Below the pieces are notes generated by a model. The model was not told the DNA's origin and searched no databases. It worked only from the letters and a program-made list of their open reading frames with translations. 64,000 nt of DNA from Nitrospiraceae bacterium (GTDB taxonomy: Bacteria; Nitrospirota; Nitrospiria; Nitrospirales; UBA8639): positions 62,001 through 126,000 of the forward strand of contig JACKFF010000008.1 of assembly GCA_020632595.1 (NCBI GenBank), written 5' to 3'. Shown here piece by piece: positions 45,357 to 54,738 of this stretch; position 1 is the first letter of the stretch, and each line of letters starts with the position of its first letter. Made by a program: the position numbers and the translations under genes.

Positions 45357-46571
45357 ATGAGCATTATTCCTAAGTTTGGCATAAAAGTGCTTCAGTTGGT
45401 TTATGGAGCTCTTGAGAAGGTTCTTGAGAGATTCAACCCACCAATTCGCAATCTGGTAGTATCCCTGAATCCGGATGGCCCTGTGCGCGGTCATGTGCTT
45501 CTTTCTTACCGAATTGAATTGTTTTTGCAAAGGGCAGGTCAGCCAGTTCCTACTTATCATCCAAGTTGGGTCATTACTGAGCGGATGGCAAGAAAATTTT
45601 TGGATTTTGGCTATACGGTTGATGTCATTGCCAATGAAAATAAGTCATTTCTTCCAAAAAAGGAATATACATTTTTCATTGATACTCGAATGAATTTCGA
45701 ACGGCTTGCCCCAATGCTCAACAAAGATTGCGTCAAAATTTTGCATGCCACAACGGCTCATCCATATTTTCATAATGCCGCGGAAGCCAAACGGCTGATG
45801 GCCTTACAAGAGAGGAAGCATGTGACCGTGCGGTCCCGGAGATTTATGCCGGTGCGGGACGCCGTGGCGGTTGAGTACGCCGATTGTCTAACCGTTCCCT
45901 CTGAATTTTGCCTTCAAACGTTTGGGTATGCCAATAAGCCCTTCTATCTTGTCCCATATCCGGCTGAGTTTGTGTATCCGTGGGCGGAAGCGAAAAACTT
46001 TGAATCCTGTCGATCCCGATTCCTGTGGTTGGGGAGTGCGGGAATGGTTCATAAAGGGCTCGATTTAGTATTAGAGGCATTCGCAGGAATGCCGGAGTAC
46101 CATCTCACGGTATGTGGTCCCGTAGCGAAGGAGGAGGATTTTGAGCGAGTGTATGAGCAAGAACTGTATCACACGTCAAATATTCATACCCTCGGGTGGA
46201 TTGATATTGATAGCCCTAAATTTGTCAATTTAGCCCTTCAGTGTGTTGGGTTTGTTTACCCATCTTGTTCCGAAGGTAGTGCGGGAGCAGTCATTACGTG
46301 TCTGCATGCTGGGCTTATTCCTATTATTAGTCGCGAATCTGGTGTGGATGTGAGTAAAGAAGTGAATGCTGTTCTTGAGGATTGTTCAATCGAAGCTATT
46401 CAGGATGCCGTTCGTCAACTTGCGAGTTGTTCCACATCAGAACTTGAGCGAAAATCTCGAAATGCCTGGGAATTTGCCCGAGCGAATCATACTGTGGAAA
46501 ATTTTGAAAAACAGTATGGAATAATGCTTGAAAAGATTATGATGGATTTTCAGATGGGAAAAAATACTTGA
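45357..46571 (+). CDS. Glycosyltransferase, GT4-like (GT-B fold)
   Basis: About 404 residues. The C-terminal half has the nucleotide-sugar Rossmann domain: SRFLWLGSAGMVHKGLDLVLEAFAGMPEYHLTVCGP, then HTLGWIDIDSPKFVNLALQCVGFVYPSCSEGSAGAVITCLHAGLIPII, the E-x7-E-type region of GT4. The N-terminal half contains YHPSWVITERMARKFLDFGYTVDVI and LHATTAHPYFHN. The frame also opens at TTG 45351; ATG 45357 is preferred. Donor and acceptor are unknown. Neighbouring SDR and nucleotidyltransferase genes suggest it adds a sugar made by the cassette. Confidence 0.8.
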   Translation: MSIIPKFGIKVLQLVYGALEKVLERFNPPIRNLVVSLNPDGPVRGHVLLSYRIELFLQRAGQPVPTYHPSWVITERMARKFLDFGYTVDVIANENKSFLPKKEYTFFIDTRMNFERLAPMLNKDCVKILHATTAHPYFHNAAEAKRLMALQERKHVTVRSRRFMPVRDAVAVEYADCLTVPSEFCLQTFGYANKPFYLVPYPAEFVYPWAEAKNFESCRSRFLWLGSAGMVHKGLDLVLEAFAGMPEYHLTVCGPVAKEEDFERVYEQELYHTSNIHTLGWIDIDSPKFVNLALQCVGFVYPSCSEGSAGAVITCLHAGLIPIISRESGVDVSKEVNAVLEDCSIEAIQDAVRQLASCSTSELERKSRNAWEFARANHTVENFEKQYGIMLEKIMMDFQMGKNT

Positions 46572-46789
46572 ATGGGCGTTAAAGTCAGTTAAGGTTTGAA
46601 ATGACCCCAGCTAAGCTGGTGCAATGGCGTTCGTCCAGGAATGTCACGACAACTTCAGGCAATGAGACATAAAGATCAAGCGCGCAGCCCTGAGAAAGGT
46701 TGCCTCTCTCGACGTGAAAGTCATATGGAATTTCACCTCACAGAGTGCGGGACTCAAATAATTCGTAAACCAACTGACTATGGGATAGG

Positions 46790-47863
46790 ATGTATAGCTA
46801 CATGGGTCCAATAAAAGGTAGGAATTTAGGCATATTGAAAAGAAATTGGTTGTTACTCGGTGTCATGGCTGTAACCTTAGGGATCGGCACGGTGTATGGC
46901 ATAGCTATTCATAAATATCATGTCTTTCCCTATACTTTTTTTGAAATGGCAAAAAATTACGTGAATAATGAGGAAGACGATCTTCAATATGGCCCCTGGT
47001 CAATTGGGGTTTATACGGGATCCACCCCATTTGAGTTAACCGACCCGGAAGACATTTCGAATCCCGTTCTCACAGCAAAGGATGTTAAGGATATCGATGC
47101 CAAATTTGTTGCCGATCCTTTTATGGCAATCAAAGCGGGTCGCTTTTATTTGTTTTTCGAAGTATTGAATCGGGCCAACAATCAAGGAGACATCGGATAT
47201 GCTGAAAGCGAGAATGGTCAAAAGTGGGAATACAAGAAAATTCTTATCGATGAACCCTTCCACTTATCCTATCCCTACGTTTTCAATTGGGAAAATAACG
47301 ATTACTTAATTCTGGAGAGCCATGAGGATCTCTCGATCAGACTGTACCGGGCCAAATCATTTCCTTCGGAATGGGAATACCTGAAAAGCATCTTTAATGG
47401 AGAACACTATGTGGATCCCTCCATTTTTCGATTTAACGACACCTGGTGGTTGTTTTATACAAACCCAAAAAATGACGCCTTAAATCTCTACTATGCCGAC
47501 GAGTTGATGGGAGATTGGAGGCCTCATCCGATGAATCCGATCGTGAAATTAAACAAACATATCGCCAGACCGGGTGGAAGGGTCCTCGTTCATGATGGGC
47601 GGATTTACCGATTCACTCAAGATACTGAGCCGCGTTATGGCATTCAGGTCTTCGCCTTTGAAATAGAAGAACTAACGAGAAGCACCTACAAAGAAAAAAT
47701 TGTTTCAGCAAAGCCTGTCGTCACGATGTCGGGAGAAGGATGGAATGCCTATGGCATGCACAATGTTGACCCGCACTTCATCAGAGGGCAGTGGATGGCA
47801 TCGGTTGATGGGAGATGCGAGCCCAGTTCTACCCCTTGCAAGACCATTTCGGCCAAAAAATAA
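46790..47863 (+). CDS. Five-bladed beta-propeller protein, GIPC-transferase-like
   Basis: A 357-residue protein with a single N-terminal membrane segment (WLLLGVMAVTLGIGTVYGIAIH) and then a propeller domain. FVADPFMAIKAGRFYLFFEVLN, then GDIGYAESENGQKWEY, HLSYPYVFNWENNDYLI, DPSIFRFNDTWWLFYTN and NLYYADELMGDWRPHPMNPI are the blades of the glucosamine-inositolphosphorylceramide transferase N-terminal family, which resembles GH43-type propellers. In bacteria such domains accompany polysaccharide loci and are often fused to other enzymes; here it stands alone and faces the periplasm. Whether it transfers, hydrolyses or only binds sugar cannot be said. Gaps of about 220 and 490 bp flank it. Confidence 0.65.
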   Translation: MYSYMGPIKGRNLGILKRNWLLLGVMAVTLGIGTVYGIAIHKYHVFPYTFFEMAKNYVNNEEDDLQYGPWSIGVYTGSTPFELTDPEDISNPVLTAKDVKDIDAKFVADPFMAIKAGRFYLFFEVLNRANNQGDIGYAESENGQKWEYKKILIDEPFHLSYPYVFNWENNDYLILESHEDLSIRLYRAKSFPSEWEYLKSIFNGEHYVDPSIFRFNDTWWLFYTNPKNDALNLYYADELMGDWRPHPMNPIVKLNKHIARPGGRVLVHDGRIYRFTQDTEPRYGIQVFAFEIEELTRSTYKEKIVSAKPVVTMSGEGWNAYGMHNVDPHFIRGQWMASVDGRCEPSSTPCKTISAKK

Positions 47864-48352
47864 TTTGTTCGTTAATTGTGTTATGGGTCAGGCCTTGCGG
47901 GAATTTTCACTAATTTCGCCCCAATCGTTTTGGAATTTGGCTAAGCCATCCTCAACCCCTATCCCACACCATTATTCAGGTATCGCAAGGATGAGCGACA
48001 ATTGCTCATGGGTGGTTGAATGAGCCCTGTCAAGCTGCCTTTCTTTTCTCGGAACTCATAATGGATGGGGTAGTTAAGGGCGGGGGTGGTAGTAGTGGCT
48101 GGAATTAAAACATGCCTCATTGAAGGCTTTGGCTGGCATTGCCTGAAGGTTTTCCCATACGAGCCTCCTGAAGAAAGTTATCTGCGGCATTCGTTTAAAC
48201 ATAGTAAACAATAGGAATCCCTGTCATATTTCTATCAATTTAGAAACACCTAGTGTAATTTCAATAAAAGGAATAAAATTTGCTTTTCGGTTTGATTGGC
48301 CAGCTTATTTCCCGAGTTCAAGATGTGAGTCGAATATAAAAGATAAAATATC
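47864..48352 (+). other. Gene-free stretch of about 490 bases
   Basis: No convincing frame on either strand and no strong terminator. The half nearer 48353 is AT-rich and may carry a promoter. Confidence 0.35.
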
Positions 48353-49459
48353 ATGAAAAATCTGATAAAAGTCCTGCTCATAAATATTGTCATGTTAGGG
48401 GTATTTTTTGTTATAGCGGAAGTTGGAGCAAGGACATATTCTACCCTCAAGACTTGTTTGTCTGGTGAATGTGACGAATTTTTATTCACCAGGATCAATC
48501 TGTTTCATGAAAATAAGATGGTTGGCCTTTCTGCAATAGATCCTCTTCTGGGGTATAAGCCCAATCCGGGTTTTAATGGGATTATTCATCATCCACCAGG
48601 ATGGCATAATGTGTATGTCTCCATTGACCAACACGGATTTCGGCGTCATGTCGATGACAATCATATGAGTGCACATTCAGGGGATCGGGTGTTAGCGGTG
48701 GGTGATAGTTTCACCTTTGGCGACCAGGTGAATAACTCTGATACGTGGCCGGCTTGTATTGCCCAACAAATGCCGCTTGATGTTTGGAATGGCGGAGTAT
48801 TTGGTTATGGAGCTGCTCAGTCCATCTTGAGAGCTGAGCGGGAGGTTGCCATTCATGGGACTTTTGATATTATTATTTGGTCGATCACGGTTGATTCGGA
48901 CTTTGATCGCGATCAATTGAGTGTTAGGTCGAGTTTCTCCAAGCCGTATATTGCTTCTGTGGAAGGAGAAACTATGGTGGTACCACCAGGGGATTTTGAC
49001 ACTTCCCCTGATTTTATGTGGCTGCTTGGTTATTCGGTGATACTTCAAAGGCATCTGTTGCCAATACTACAGAAGGAAGGAAATTTTTTTTACGATGGGA
49101 GATATAAAGTTCGAGGGGAACAGGCTGCAGAAATTAGGGATATCATTGATTTTGCTATGCAACGCTTTGCCCGCATAAAAGGGACAAAAAGGAAAAGTAT
49201 CCTTTTGCAGTATGATCCGTGGATTTTTTCGGAAAGGGATTTTGAAAAAACCAATGAGAGAAGAATGCTTATTGAAAAATATGCAGAAAAATATAATATC
49301 GAAATTATTGATTCATTCGATCAGGTTTATGTTCCTGAAAAGAGGGATGAATTATGGTTTAGCTATAAGGACTTTGGTCATCATACGCCTTATGGGAATA
49401 AGGTGGTTTGTGATGAAGTCTTAAAGTGGCTTAAAAGGGACGCTTTTCAAATAATGTAA
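48353..49459 (+). CDS. SGNH/GDSL-hydrolase-like protein
   Basis: A 368-residue protein with an N-terminal signal or anchor (LLINIVMLGVFFVIAEVGA). Block I of the SGNH fold is VLAVGDSFTFGDQV (about 113-126, Ser in GDSF). GYGAAQSILRAE supplies the block II Gly and a later DFGHHTPYGNK (about 340-350) supplies the Asp and His of the triad. YKPNPGFNG and HGFRRHVDDN precede the catalytic block, as in many SGNH proteins of polysaccharide loci. Such proteins add or remove O-acyl groups on sugars. Location outside the inner membrane fits modification of a polymer or its precursor. Confidence 0.75.
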   Translation: MKNLIKVLLINIVMLGVFFVIAEVGARTYSTLKTCLSGECDEFLFTRINLFHENKMVGLSAIDPLLGYKPNPGFNGIIHHPPGWHNVYVSIDQHGFRRHVDDNHMSAHSGDRVLAVGDSFTFGDQVNNSDTWPACIAQQMPLDVWNGGVFGYGAAQSILRAEREVAIHGTFDIIIWSITVDSDFDRDQLSVRSSFSKPYIASVEGETMVVPPGDFDTSPDFMWLLGYSVILQRHLLPILQKEGNFFYDGRYKVRGEQAAEIRDIIDFAMQRFARIKGTKRKSILLQYDPWIFSERDFEKTNERRMLIEKYAEKYNIEIIDSFDQVYVPEKRDELWFSYKDFGHHTPYGNKVVCDEVLKWLKRDAFQIM

Positions 49460-49801
49460 AAAAAGTGGATTCTGTTGATTTTTGAAACCCTTTCGGATTG
49501 AAATCTGTTTGTGTTTCTTGGAGCAATGAAAGTAGGGTTGGAGGAAATCTGCTGGCATACAAAATCTCGTGAAGGCTTATTCTTAGGAATGGCGTTTCGG
49601 TATCCAATCTTGCTCTCTTCTTAGAGTGGTTTCCTGCTTAGATTGAATGCGATGGTGAGTTCAGATTGAGTAGCTGGCCGAATAGACGCACTAGTGTTTG
49701 ATCGCGAATCGATCGCATTCCCATCCTTGCATTCAATGCCTTCGGCTTTTTGGTTCGCCCTGATTTTTGGAACAGGTGTGACAGGTTAGAAAGGATAATT
49801 T
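49460..49801 (+). other. Gene-free stretch before the ABC exporter
   Basis: About 340 bases with no convincing frame and no strong hairpin. It probably holds an internal promoter for wzm-wzt. Confidence 0.35.
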
Positions 49802-50650
49802 ATGAATGATAGGTATTCCTCGACATCTAGCGGGAATTATTTAACCGTCATCCCACCAAAATCTGGTTGGACCATGACAGGCTTTCAAGAGTTGAAAGAC
49901 TATCGAGACCTGTTTTATTTTCTTGTGTGGCGTGATATTAAGACGTTATACGCCCAAACGATTTTAGGATTTATGTGGGCAATACTCCAGCCCCTTGTTC
50001 AGATCGTTATTTTCACGATTATTTTCGGAAATGTTGCCAAATTAACGACAGATGGTATTCCCTATCTTCTTTTTTCCAGTGTCGCGCTTATTCCGTGGAC
50101 CTATATCTCCCTGGCGACGGCGCAGTCTAGTCAAAGTCTGATTCAGGGATCGAGTATGCTTGGGAAGATTTATTTTCCTCGATTAATATTTCCCATTACT
50201 CCGGTGCTGGCCAAGCTGGTTGATTTTGGAATTTCAATGGTCATTATCGTGTGTATCATGCTGTACTATCGTGTGTCTCCCACATGGAACTTATTATTCT
50301 TCCCATTGTTCTTAATTATGATGGTATCCATCCCTTTGGGTATAGGGACATGGTTGTCCACACTGGCTATTAGGTTTCGGGATGTAAGGCAGGCAATGCC
50401 GTTTTTTATTCAAATGCTCATGTTCAGCGCCCCAATCGTCTATTCCGCTTCATCCATACCTGAACAATATCGTCTCCTTTATTCGCTGAATCCCATTGTC
50501 GGAGTGATTGAGGGGTTTAGGGCCTGTTTGCTTGGCTTCCCAATCCCTTGGCTGTATATTTGGCCTGGAATGTTAACGGCGGCCCTGTTAGTAATAAGTG
50601 GAACAGTGTATTTCAAGCGGATGGAGCGGATTATTGTAGATGTTATTTGA
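49802..50650 (+). CDS. wzm: ABC-2 type polysaccharide export permease (Wzm)
   Basis: A 282-residue inner-membrane permease with about six transmembrane segments. It starts with a short cytoplasmic region (LKDYRDLFYFLVWRDIKTLYAQTILGFMWAILQPLVQI), the signature of ABC-2 polysaccharide exporters. RLIFPITPVLAKLVDFGIS and SLNPIVGVIEGFRACLLG are also typical. With Wzt it moves a complete lipid-linked polysaccharide across the inner membrane. AAAGGA precedes the ATG, and wzt starts 26 bp after its stop. Confidence 0.92.
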   Translation: MNDRYSSTSSGNYLTVIPPKSGWTMTGFQELKDYRDLFYFLVWRDIKTLYAQTILGFMWAILQPLVQIVIFTIIFGNVAKLTTDGIPYLLFSSVALIPWTYISLATAQSSQSLIQGSSMLGKIYFPRLIFPITPVLAKLVDFGISMVIIVCIMLYYRVSPTWNLLFFPLFLIMMVSIPLGIGTWLSTLAIRFRDVRQAMPFFIQMLMFSAPIVYSASSIPEQYRLLYSLNPIVGVIEGFRACLLGFPIPWLYIWPGMLTAALLVISGTVYFKRMERIIVDVI

Positions 50651-50676
50651 GCGAATAGACGATCAAGGAACGCGCC

Positions 50677-52020
50677 ATGAATAATGATTTAGCTATAAAA
50701 GTAGAAAACATCAGCAAGTGCTATCGTATCGGATTAAAGGAAAACATGCATGATAGCCTCGGTGCATCTGTGCTGCATTTCTTAAAAGATCCTCTTCAAA
50801 ACTATCGTAAGTACCGCTCGCTTTATCAATTTGATGATTTGCGACCAGACCAGGTTGAGAATCGACCTGATGTGATCTGGGCCTTGAGAGATGTCTCCTT
50901 TGAGGTGAAAAAGGGGGAAGTGGTGGGGATAATTGGTATTAACGGCGCAGGAAAATCCACACTTCTTAAAATTCTTTCGAAAATTACCGTTCCGACGAGC
51001 GGATCTGTCACTATACGTGGAAGAATATCAAGCCTTCTCGAAGTGGGAACCGGGTTTCATCCTGAGCTCACTGGCAGAGAGAATGTGTATCTGAACGGCA
51101 CAATCTTAGGAATGAGGAAAAAGGAAATAGAACGTAAATTTGACGAAATTGTGGACTTTTCCGGTGTGGAAAAATTCATTGATACGCCCGTCAAGCGATA
51201 CTCAAGTGGAATGAAAGTACGACTAGCCTTTGCCGTTGCGGCTCATCTGGAACCTGAAATTCTGGTCATCGATGAAGTGCTCGCCGTTGGTGACGCACGA
51301 TTTCAAAAAAAATGTCTAAATAAAATGAAGGATGTTGGGAAACAGGGTCGCACTGTCTTATTTGTTTCCCATATTCTGCCGGCAGTTACCAGGCTATGTG
51401 GTCGGACAATTCTATTAAATGGGGGAAGGGTTCAGGTGGATGGTCCGACACATGAAGTCATCTGTGTGTATCTCAATACCGAAACCGGTGCTCAAGCTGA
51501 GCGTCGATGGAGTGATCTCATGGAGGCTCCTGGGGATGAAACCGTGCGGTTGTGTGGGGTAAGAGTCAGAGCCTATGATGGCTACGTGTCGGAAACGGTG
51601 GACATCAGTGAACCACTTCAAATTGAAATAGAATATGAGGTACTTCAGCCAGGGCATGAGTTTCGGATTTATTTCCATGTATTTAATGAAGAGGGGATAG
51701 AAGCGTTTATGTCCATTGATAATGATTCCGCATGGGTAAAAAAACCACGCCCATTAGGACGTTACGTGAGTAAATCCGTGATTCCTGCGAATTTACTCTC
51801 AGAGGGCAGATATTTTATTGGACCAACGATTCGGACTGAAAATCCATCAATTAAGCGCCTGGGGGTGAATGATGCAGTTGCCTTCCATGTGATTGACAGC
51901 ATGGATGGGAATGGAGCTCGTGGTGATTCCACAGGAAATATCCCGGGAGTGGTCAGGCCCCTCTTGAAGTGGGAAACCCAATTTAACCCAAAAGAAGCCC
52001 ACGTAGAAAAAATCCGGTAG
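50677..52020 (+). CDS. wzt: ABC polysaccharide export ATPase with C-terminal Wzt domain
   Basis: A 447-residue ATPase. Walker A GINGAGKST at 87-95, signature YSSGM at 175-179, Walker B ILVIDE at 195-200 followed by VLAVGD. The insert before Walker A (HDSLGASVLHFLKDPLQNYRKY, DVIWALRDVSFEVKKGEVVGI) is the usual TagH/Wzt form. Residues from about 290 form the extra C-terminal carbohydrate-binding Wzt domain (CGVRVRAYDGYVSETVDISEPLQIEIEYEVL, EGRYFIGPTIRTENPSIKRLGVNDAVAFHVID). That domain recognises the finished, often capped, polymer before export, so the polymer probably has a terminal modification (family knowledge). A hairpin overlaps its stop. Confidence 0.93.
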   Translation: MNNDLAIKVENISKCYRIGLKENMHDSLGASVLHFLKDPLQNYRKYRSLYQFDDLRPDQVENRPDVIWALRDVSFEVKKGEVVGIIGINGAGKSTLLKILSKITVPTSGSVTIRGRISSLLEVGTGFHPELTGRENVYLNGTILGMRKKEIERKFDEIVDFSGVEKFIDTPVKRYSSGMKVRLAFAVAAHLEPEILVIDEVLAVGDARFQKKCLNKMKDVGKQGRTVLFVSHILPAVTRLCGRTILLNGGRVQVDGPTHEVICVYLNTETGAQAERRWSDLMEAPGDETVRLCGVRVRAYDGYVSETVDISEPLQIEIEYEVLQPGHEFRIYFHVFNEEGIEAFMSIDNDSAWVKKPRPLGRYVSKSVIPANLLSEGRYFIGPTIRTENPSIKRLGVNDAVAFHVIDSMDGNGARGDSTGNIPGVVRPLLKWETQFNPKEAHVEKIR

Positions 52021-52044
52021 GAGATAAATGATCCGCCGGATTTT
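52009..52044 (+). terminator. Terminator-like hairpin at the end of wzt
   Basis: AAAATCCGG (52009-52017) and CCGGATTTT (52036-52044) pair over nine bases across an 18-base loop. The right arm ends in TTTT, and the A/T run makes it usable from either strand. It overlaps the wzt stop. Confidence 0.5.
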
Positions 52045-52839
52045 CATTAAGTTGTACTCAATGTCACAGGGTTGGTTCTGTTGCGCGTGGTAATTCAAAT
52101 AGACGTCCTGTCCTTTCAGCTTTTCTAGACTAATCATTTTAATTTCTAGCACCTAATCATATTTTTGTGGTCTTTGTGTGAAAGATTTTCTCAGGTGAGG
52201 GTTGGGGACAAATTTTCCCTTTGATTGGCTTTCTGCGTGATGCCGTTGTGTGGGACAGGCAGATTCTTTCATGTAAGTATCAACTTTTGAAAGTTTGTAA
52301 TGGCCGTGGGGAAAAAACACGATCAGAAGATTCATTGAAATTGGGGAAGCCCTGATTGGCAAGTGCCAAAGGCTCGATGTTCTAAGCATTTGCCCAAAGA
52401 TATGGTTAACGGACGTTTCCGAATGGATAAAAATGTTAAAGAAAATAAGGGAAAAAACCCTCGAGAGAAATACGCAAATGCTTGCAGGAGGATACCGGGC
52501 TTTCACGAAATACGTTGAAGGATCTCCTTAGAGAATTTAGTTATCAATGGTAAATCACATTGTATTCCACAAGTTTTTAGCCGAGATGCGGAGGCCACAT
52601 TATCTGTGGGGTGTTTTGCAGAAATGAACTTAGCGAGTGCTGGGAGTTCATCGCATATCGATTGTCAAGTTTGGTGCCGCAGGTAGAAATGGTTTGGTGG
52701 CTTTAGAAAAAATTGTCGAAAGACTGGAGCCGATCTTCGAGGTACAAGTTTGATATATAGGTTTTTGATACAGGGGGAAGTCCTCGAAAGGCAAAGAATT
52801 ATCGGGATATTCCCAATACGGATGCAGAAGCTCAATTCG
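52045..52839 (+). other. Gene-free stretch after wzt
   Basis: About 800 bases with only short open stretches. The last 200 bases contain protein-like fragments that probably belong to the decayed gene starting near 52840. Nothing else was recognised. Confidence 0.35.
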
Positions 52840-53300
52840 TCATTGACATTGATCGATTGCAAAGACCCTTAAAAAATTCTCAATGAAAGCCTGGGCTAGG
52901 GAAGAGACGATTGATGATTTTATTCAGTCCCGTTCGGCACCATTGGCATTTTTTTATAGATCTTGATTTTTACCATGCTACAATGGCGGCCTTGCGTTCT
53001 CATGAGGCTATCTTAGAAGTATTACTACTAAGGATCTGGAGCTATTTTGAGGATATTATGGGCCCGACAAAGTCCGAACTTATGGGAGAGCGCCTGGCTA
53101 TATTAGATTTTAACTCCACCCATAAGATGAGGAAGGTTTCTTCAATTTTTTGGCTGCGATGGGCGTTGCCCCACAGGCTCTTCCATCAGGTATGGCTGAA
53201 GTAGGTAAATCTTGTCCATATTTTTGATCATCAGGACAATGACAAACATATTGCACTCAACCCCATGCCTGCGGACTTAAAAAGTAGGCCCAATTTATAA
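52840..53300 (+). pseudogene. Decayed gene, family not recognised
   Basis: Two protein-like stretches can be joined through simple lesions. MKAWAREETIDDFIQSRSAPLAF (from 52883) changes frame at a run of seven T (52949-52955) into FIDLDFYHATMAALRSHEAIL, then DIMGPTKSELMGERLAILDFNSTHKMRKVSS and LPHRLFHQVWLK. A TAG at 53202-53204 is in that same frame and is followed by VNLVHIFDHQDNDKHIALNPMPADLKSRPNL up to TAA at 53298-53300. Continued protein-like sequence beyond the stop is strong evidence of recent decay. No database family was recalled. Traces further upstream (to about 52640, such as VKFGAAGRNGLVALEKIVERLEPIFEV) may belong to the same gene but are in other frames. Confidence 0.5.
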
Positions 53301-53372
53301 CAACTGAACAATAAGCCTGCCTGGGCGACTTCGATTTGTTACCCTGCCATTTCCAATCAACAGAATGATGAG

Positions 53373-54659
53373 TTGAATAGGGCTTTGGGTTGCTCGGTTG
53401 ATTGGTGTGGCCAGCTGAACTTACACATCTCATCAGAAATAACACCAAAGACATCCTGGGAAACTAGAGAAATGAAGTCCCATCGGTCGATAGTGTATCA
53501 ATATATTAAAATGCCAAACGTGGATAAACACTTTTTTTGCTTACAACAGAATACTCTAGTTCTAGCATGGGTATTATTTTGCAAGAAAAGCTCGCTCAGT
53601 GCTGTCGCTAAGCCAGAACTGAATATGGGCTTTTCGCCAAAGTCGACTGTAAGAGAAATGAGAAGATTCCTAGGATTTATTAGGAGCAATCTAGCTATCC
53701 TGATTGCCTTTATGGGCTATAAATACCATCGAAGCAAAACTGTAGCAGTCGTTGAATTGCCACGCTATGGTCAAACATGTCTTATTGTCCATAAGGGCTA
53801 TAAGGTATTTGATTTCTATAAGAACGTTGTCAGGAAAGTGTTTGATCAGGATATTGATCCTACCTTGATCCAGAATGAAATTGACCTGTTGTTGCAGATT
53901 TCGAAATTTGATTTTGCGCCTTCCATAAAAAAATGGAATGTGGAGGAAGGATGGTATGAAGAAGAATTGTTGCAGGGTGCTCCGGACGCTTCCTATATCC
54001 CAATGGCTTCAGAAAGTGTATTGTCCAAGTTTCAGAATCATGTCGCTCAGCGATTAAAGACGTTGATCCTGTTTCAGGAGGCAAAAGTCGTCAATGCAGT
54101 TTCGTATGTAACTGACATAACAAAAACCCTCTATGACAGCCCACTGGCAACCCAGAAGTCCACTATCCAGGAGTTTAAACTAACGTCTCACTTTGTGGAT
54201 TTGATTGTTGGGCAGCTCCGCCGTGAAAGCGATCATCAGGTTTTGCTGGTATTTACCCACGGAGATTTGGTCCCGGCCAACATGCTGAATACTAAGCAGG
54301 GAATGAAAATTATTGATTGGGAGGGTGCCGGATATCGGAGCGCATTATTCGATTTTTACAGTTATTTCTTTAACCAAACTTCATGGAGAGAGGTGCCTGT
54401 GAATGTGTTGGTTGCAGAAATCGAACAAGGCTTGCCGATGTGTATATCCGAATTAACTCAACATGCCTTTGAGATTTCACGTAGTCTGATAACCTCGGAA
54501 AAATTCTACCGTTGGATTTTTTATATTGAGATGGTCTGTCGATTGGTAGATCGTGCAATGACGGATAAAAATTTGCCTATCATGAAATATCTTCAAAATT
54601 ATACGAATGCGTTCATCCGTTACGAAGAATTTCTCTCTCAAAAAGACGAGTCATATTGA
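53373..54659 (+). CDS. Aminoglycoside-phosphotransferase-like kinase of a sugar locus
   Basis: Up to 428 residues. The C-terminal part has the APH/choline-kinase catalytic signature: VFTHGDLVPANML at about 293-305 (HGDxxxxN) and IIDWEGAGYRSALFDFYSYF at about 312-331 (DWE metal site), with FDFAPSIKKWNVEEGWYEEELL in the N-lobe. Such kinases phosphorylate sugars, aminoglycosides or choline, or act on lipid-linked sugars. The start is uncertain: ATGs at 53472, 53511 and 53625 also occur, and residues 1-84 do not look like the family, so a start at 53625 (MGFSPKSTVRE) may be real. It comes right after the decayed gene and 80 bp before asnB. Confidence 0.7.
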   Translation: MNRALGCSVDWCGQLNLHISSEITPKTSWETREMKSHRSIVYQYIKMPNVDKHFFCLQQNTLVLAWVLFCKKSSLSAVAKPELNMGFSPKSTVREMRRFLGFIRSNLAILIAFMGYKYHRSKTVAVVELPRYGQTCLIVHKGYKVFDFYKNVVRKVFDQDIDPTLIQNEIDLLLQISKFDFAPSIKKWNVEEGWYEEELLQGAPDASYIPMASESVLSKFQNHVAQRLKTLILFQEAKVVNAVSYVTDITKTLYDSPLATQKSTIQEFKLTSHFVDLIVGQLRRESDHQVLLVFTHGDLVPANMLNTKQGMKIIDWEGAGYRSALFDFYSYFFNQTSWREVPVNVLVAEIEQGLPMCISELTQHAFEISRSLITSEKFYRWIFYIEMVCRLVDRAMTDKNLPIMKYLQNYTNAFIRYEEFLSQKDESY

Positions 54660-54738
54660 GGAAAGTTCAGCGACATGCTGAGTTTAATTGCCAATAATCA
54701 CTCATCGTGGCCCGGTCTCTGAAAAGGTGCTATAGGAT

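Noticed and set aside
46606..46618. CCAGCTAAGCTGG palindrome between two polysaccharide genes
   Set aside because: A six-base arm with a one-base centre and no T tract is too short to call an operator or terminator.
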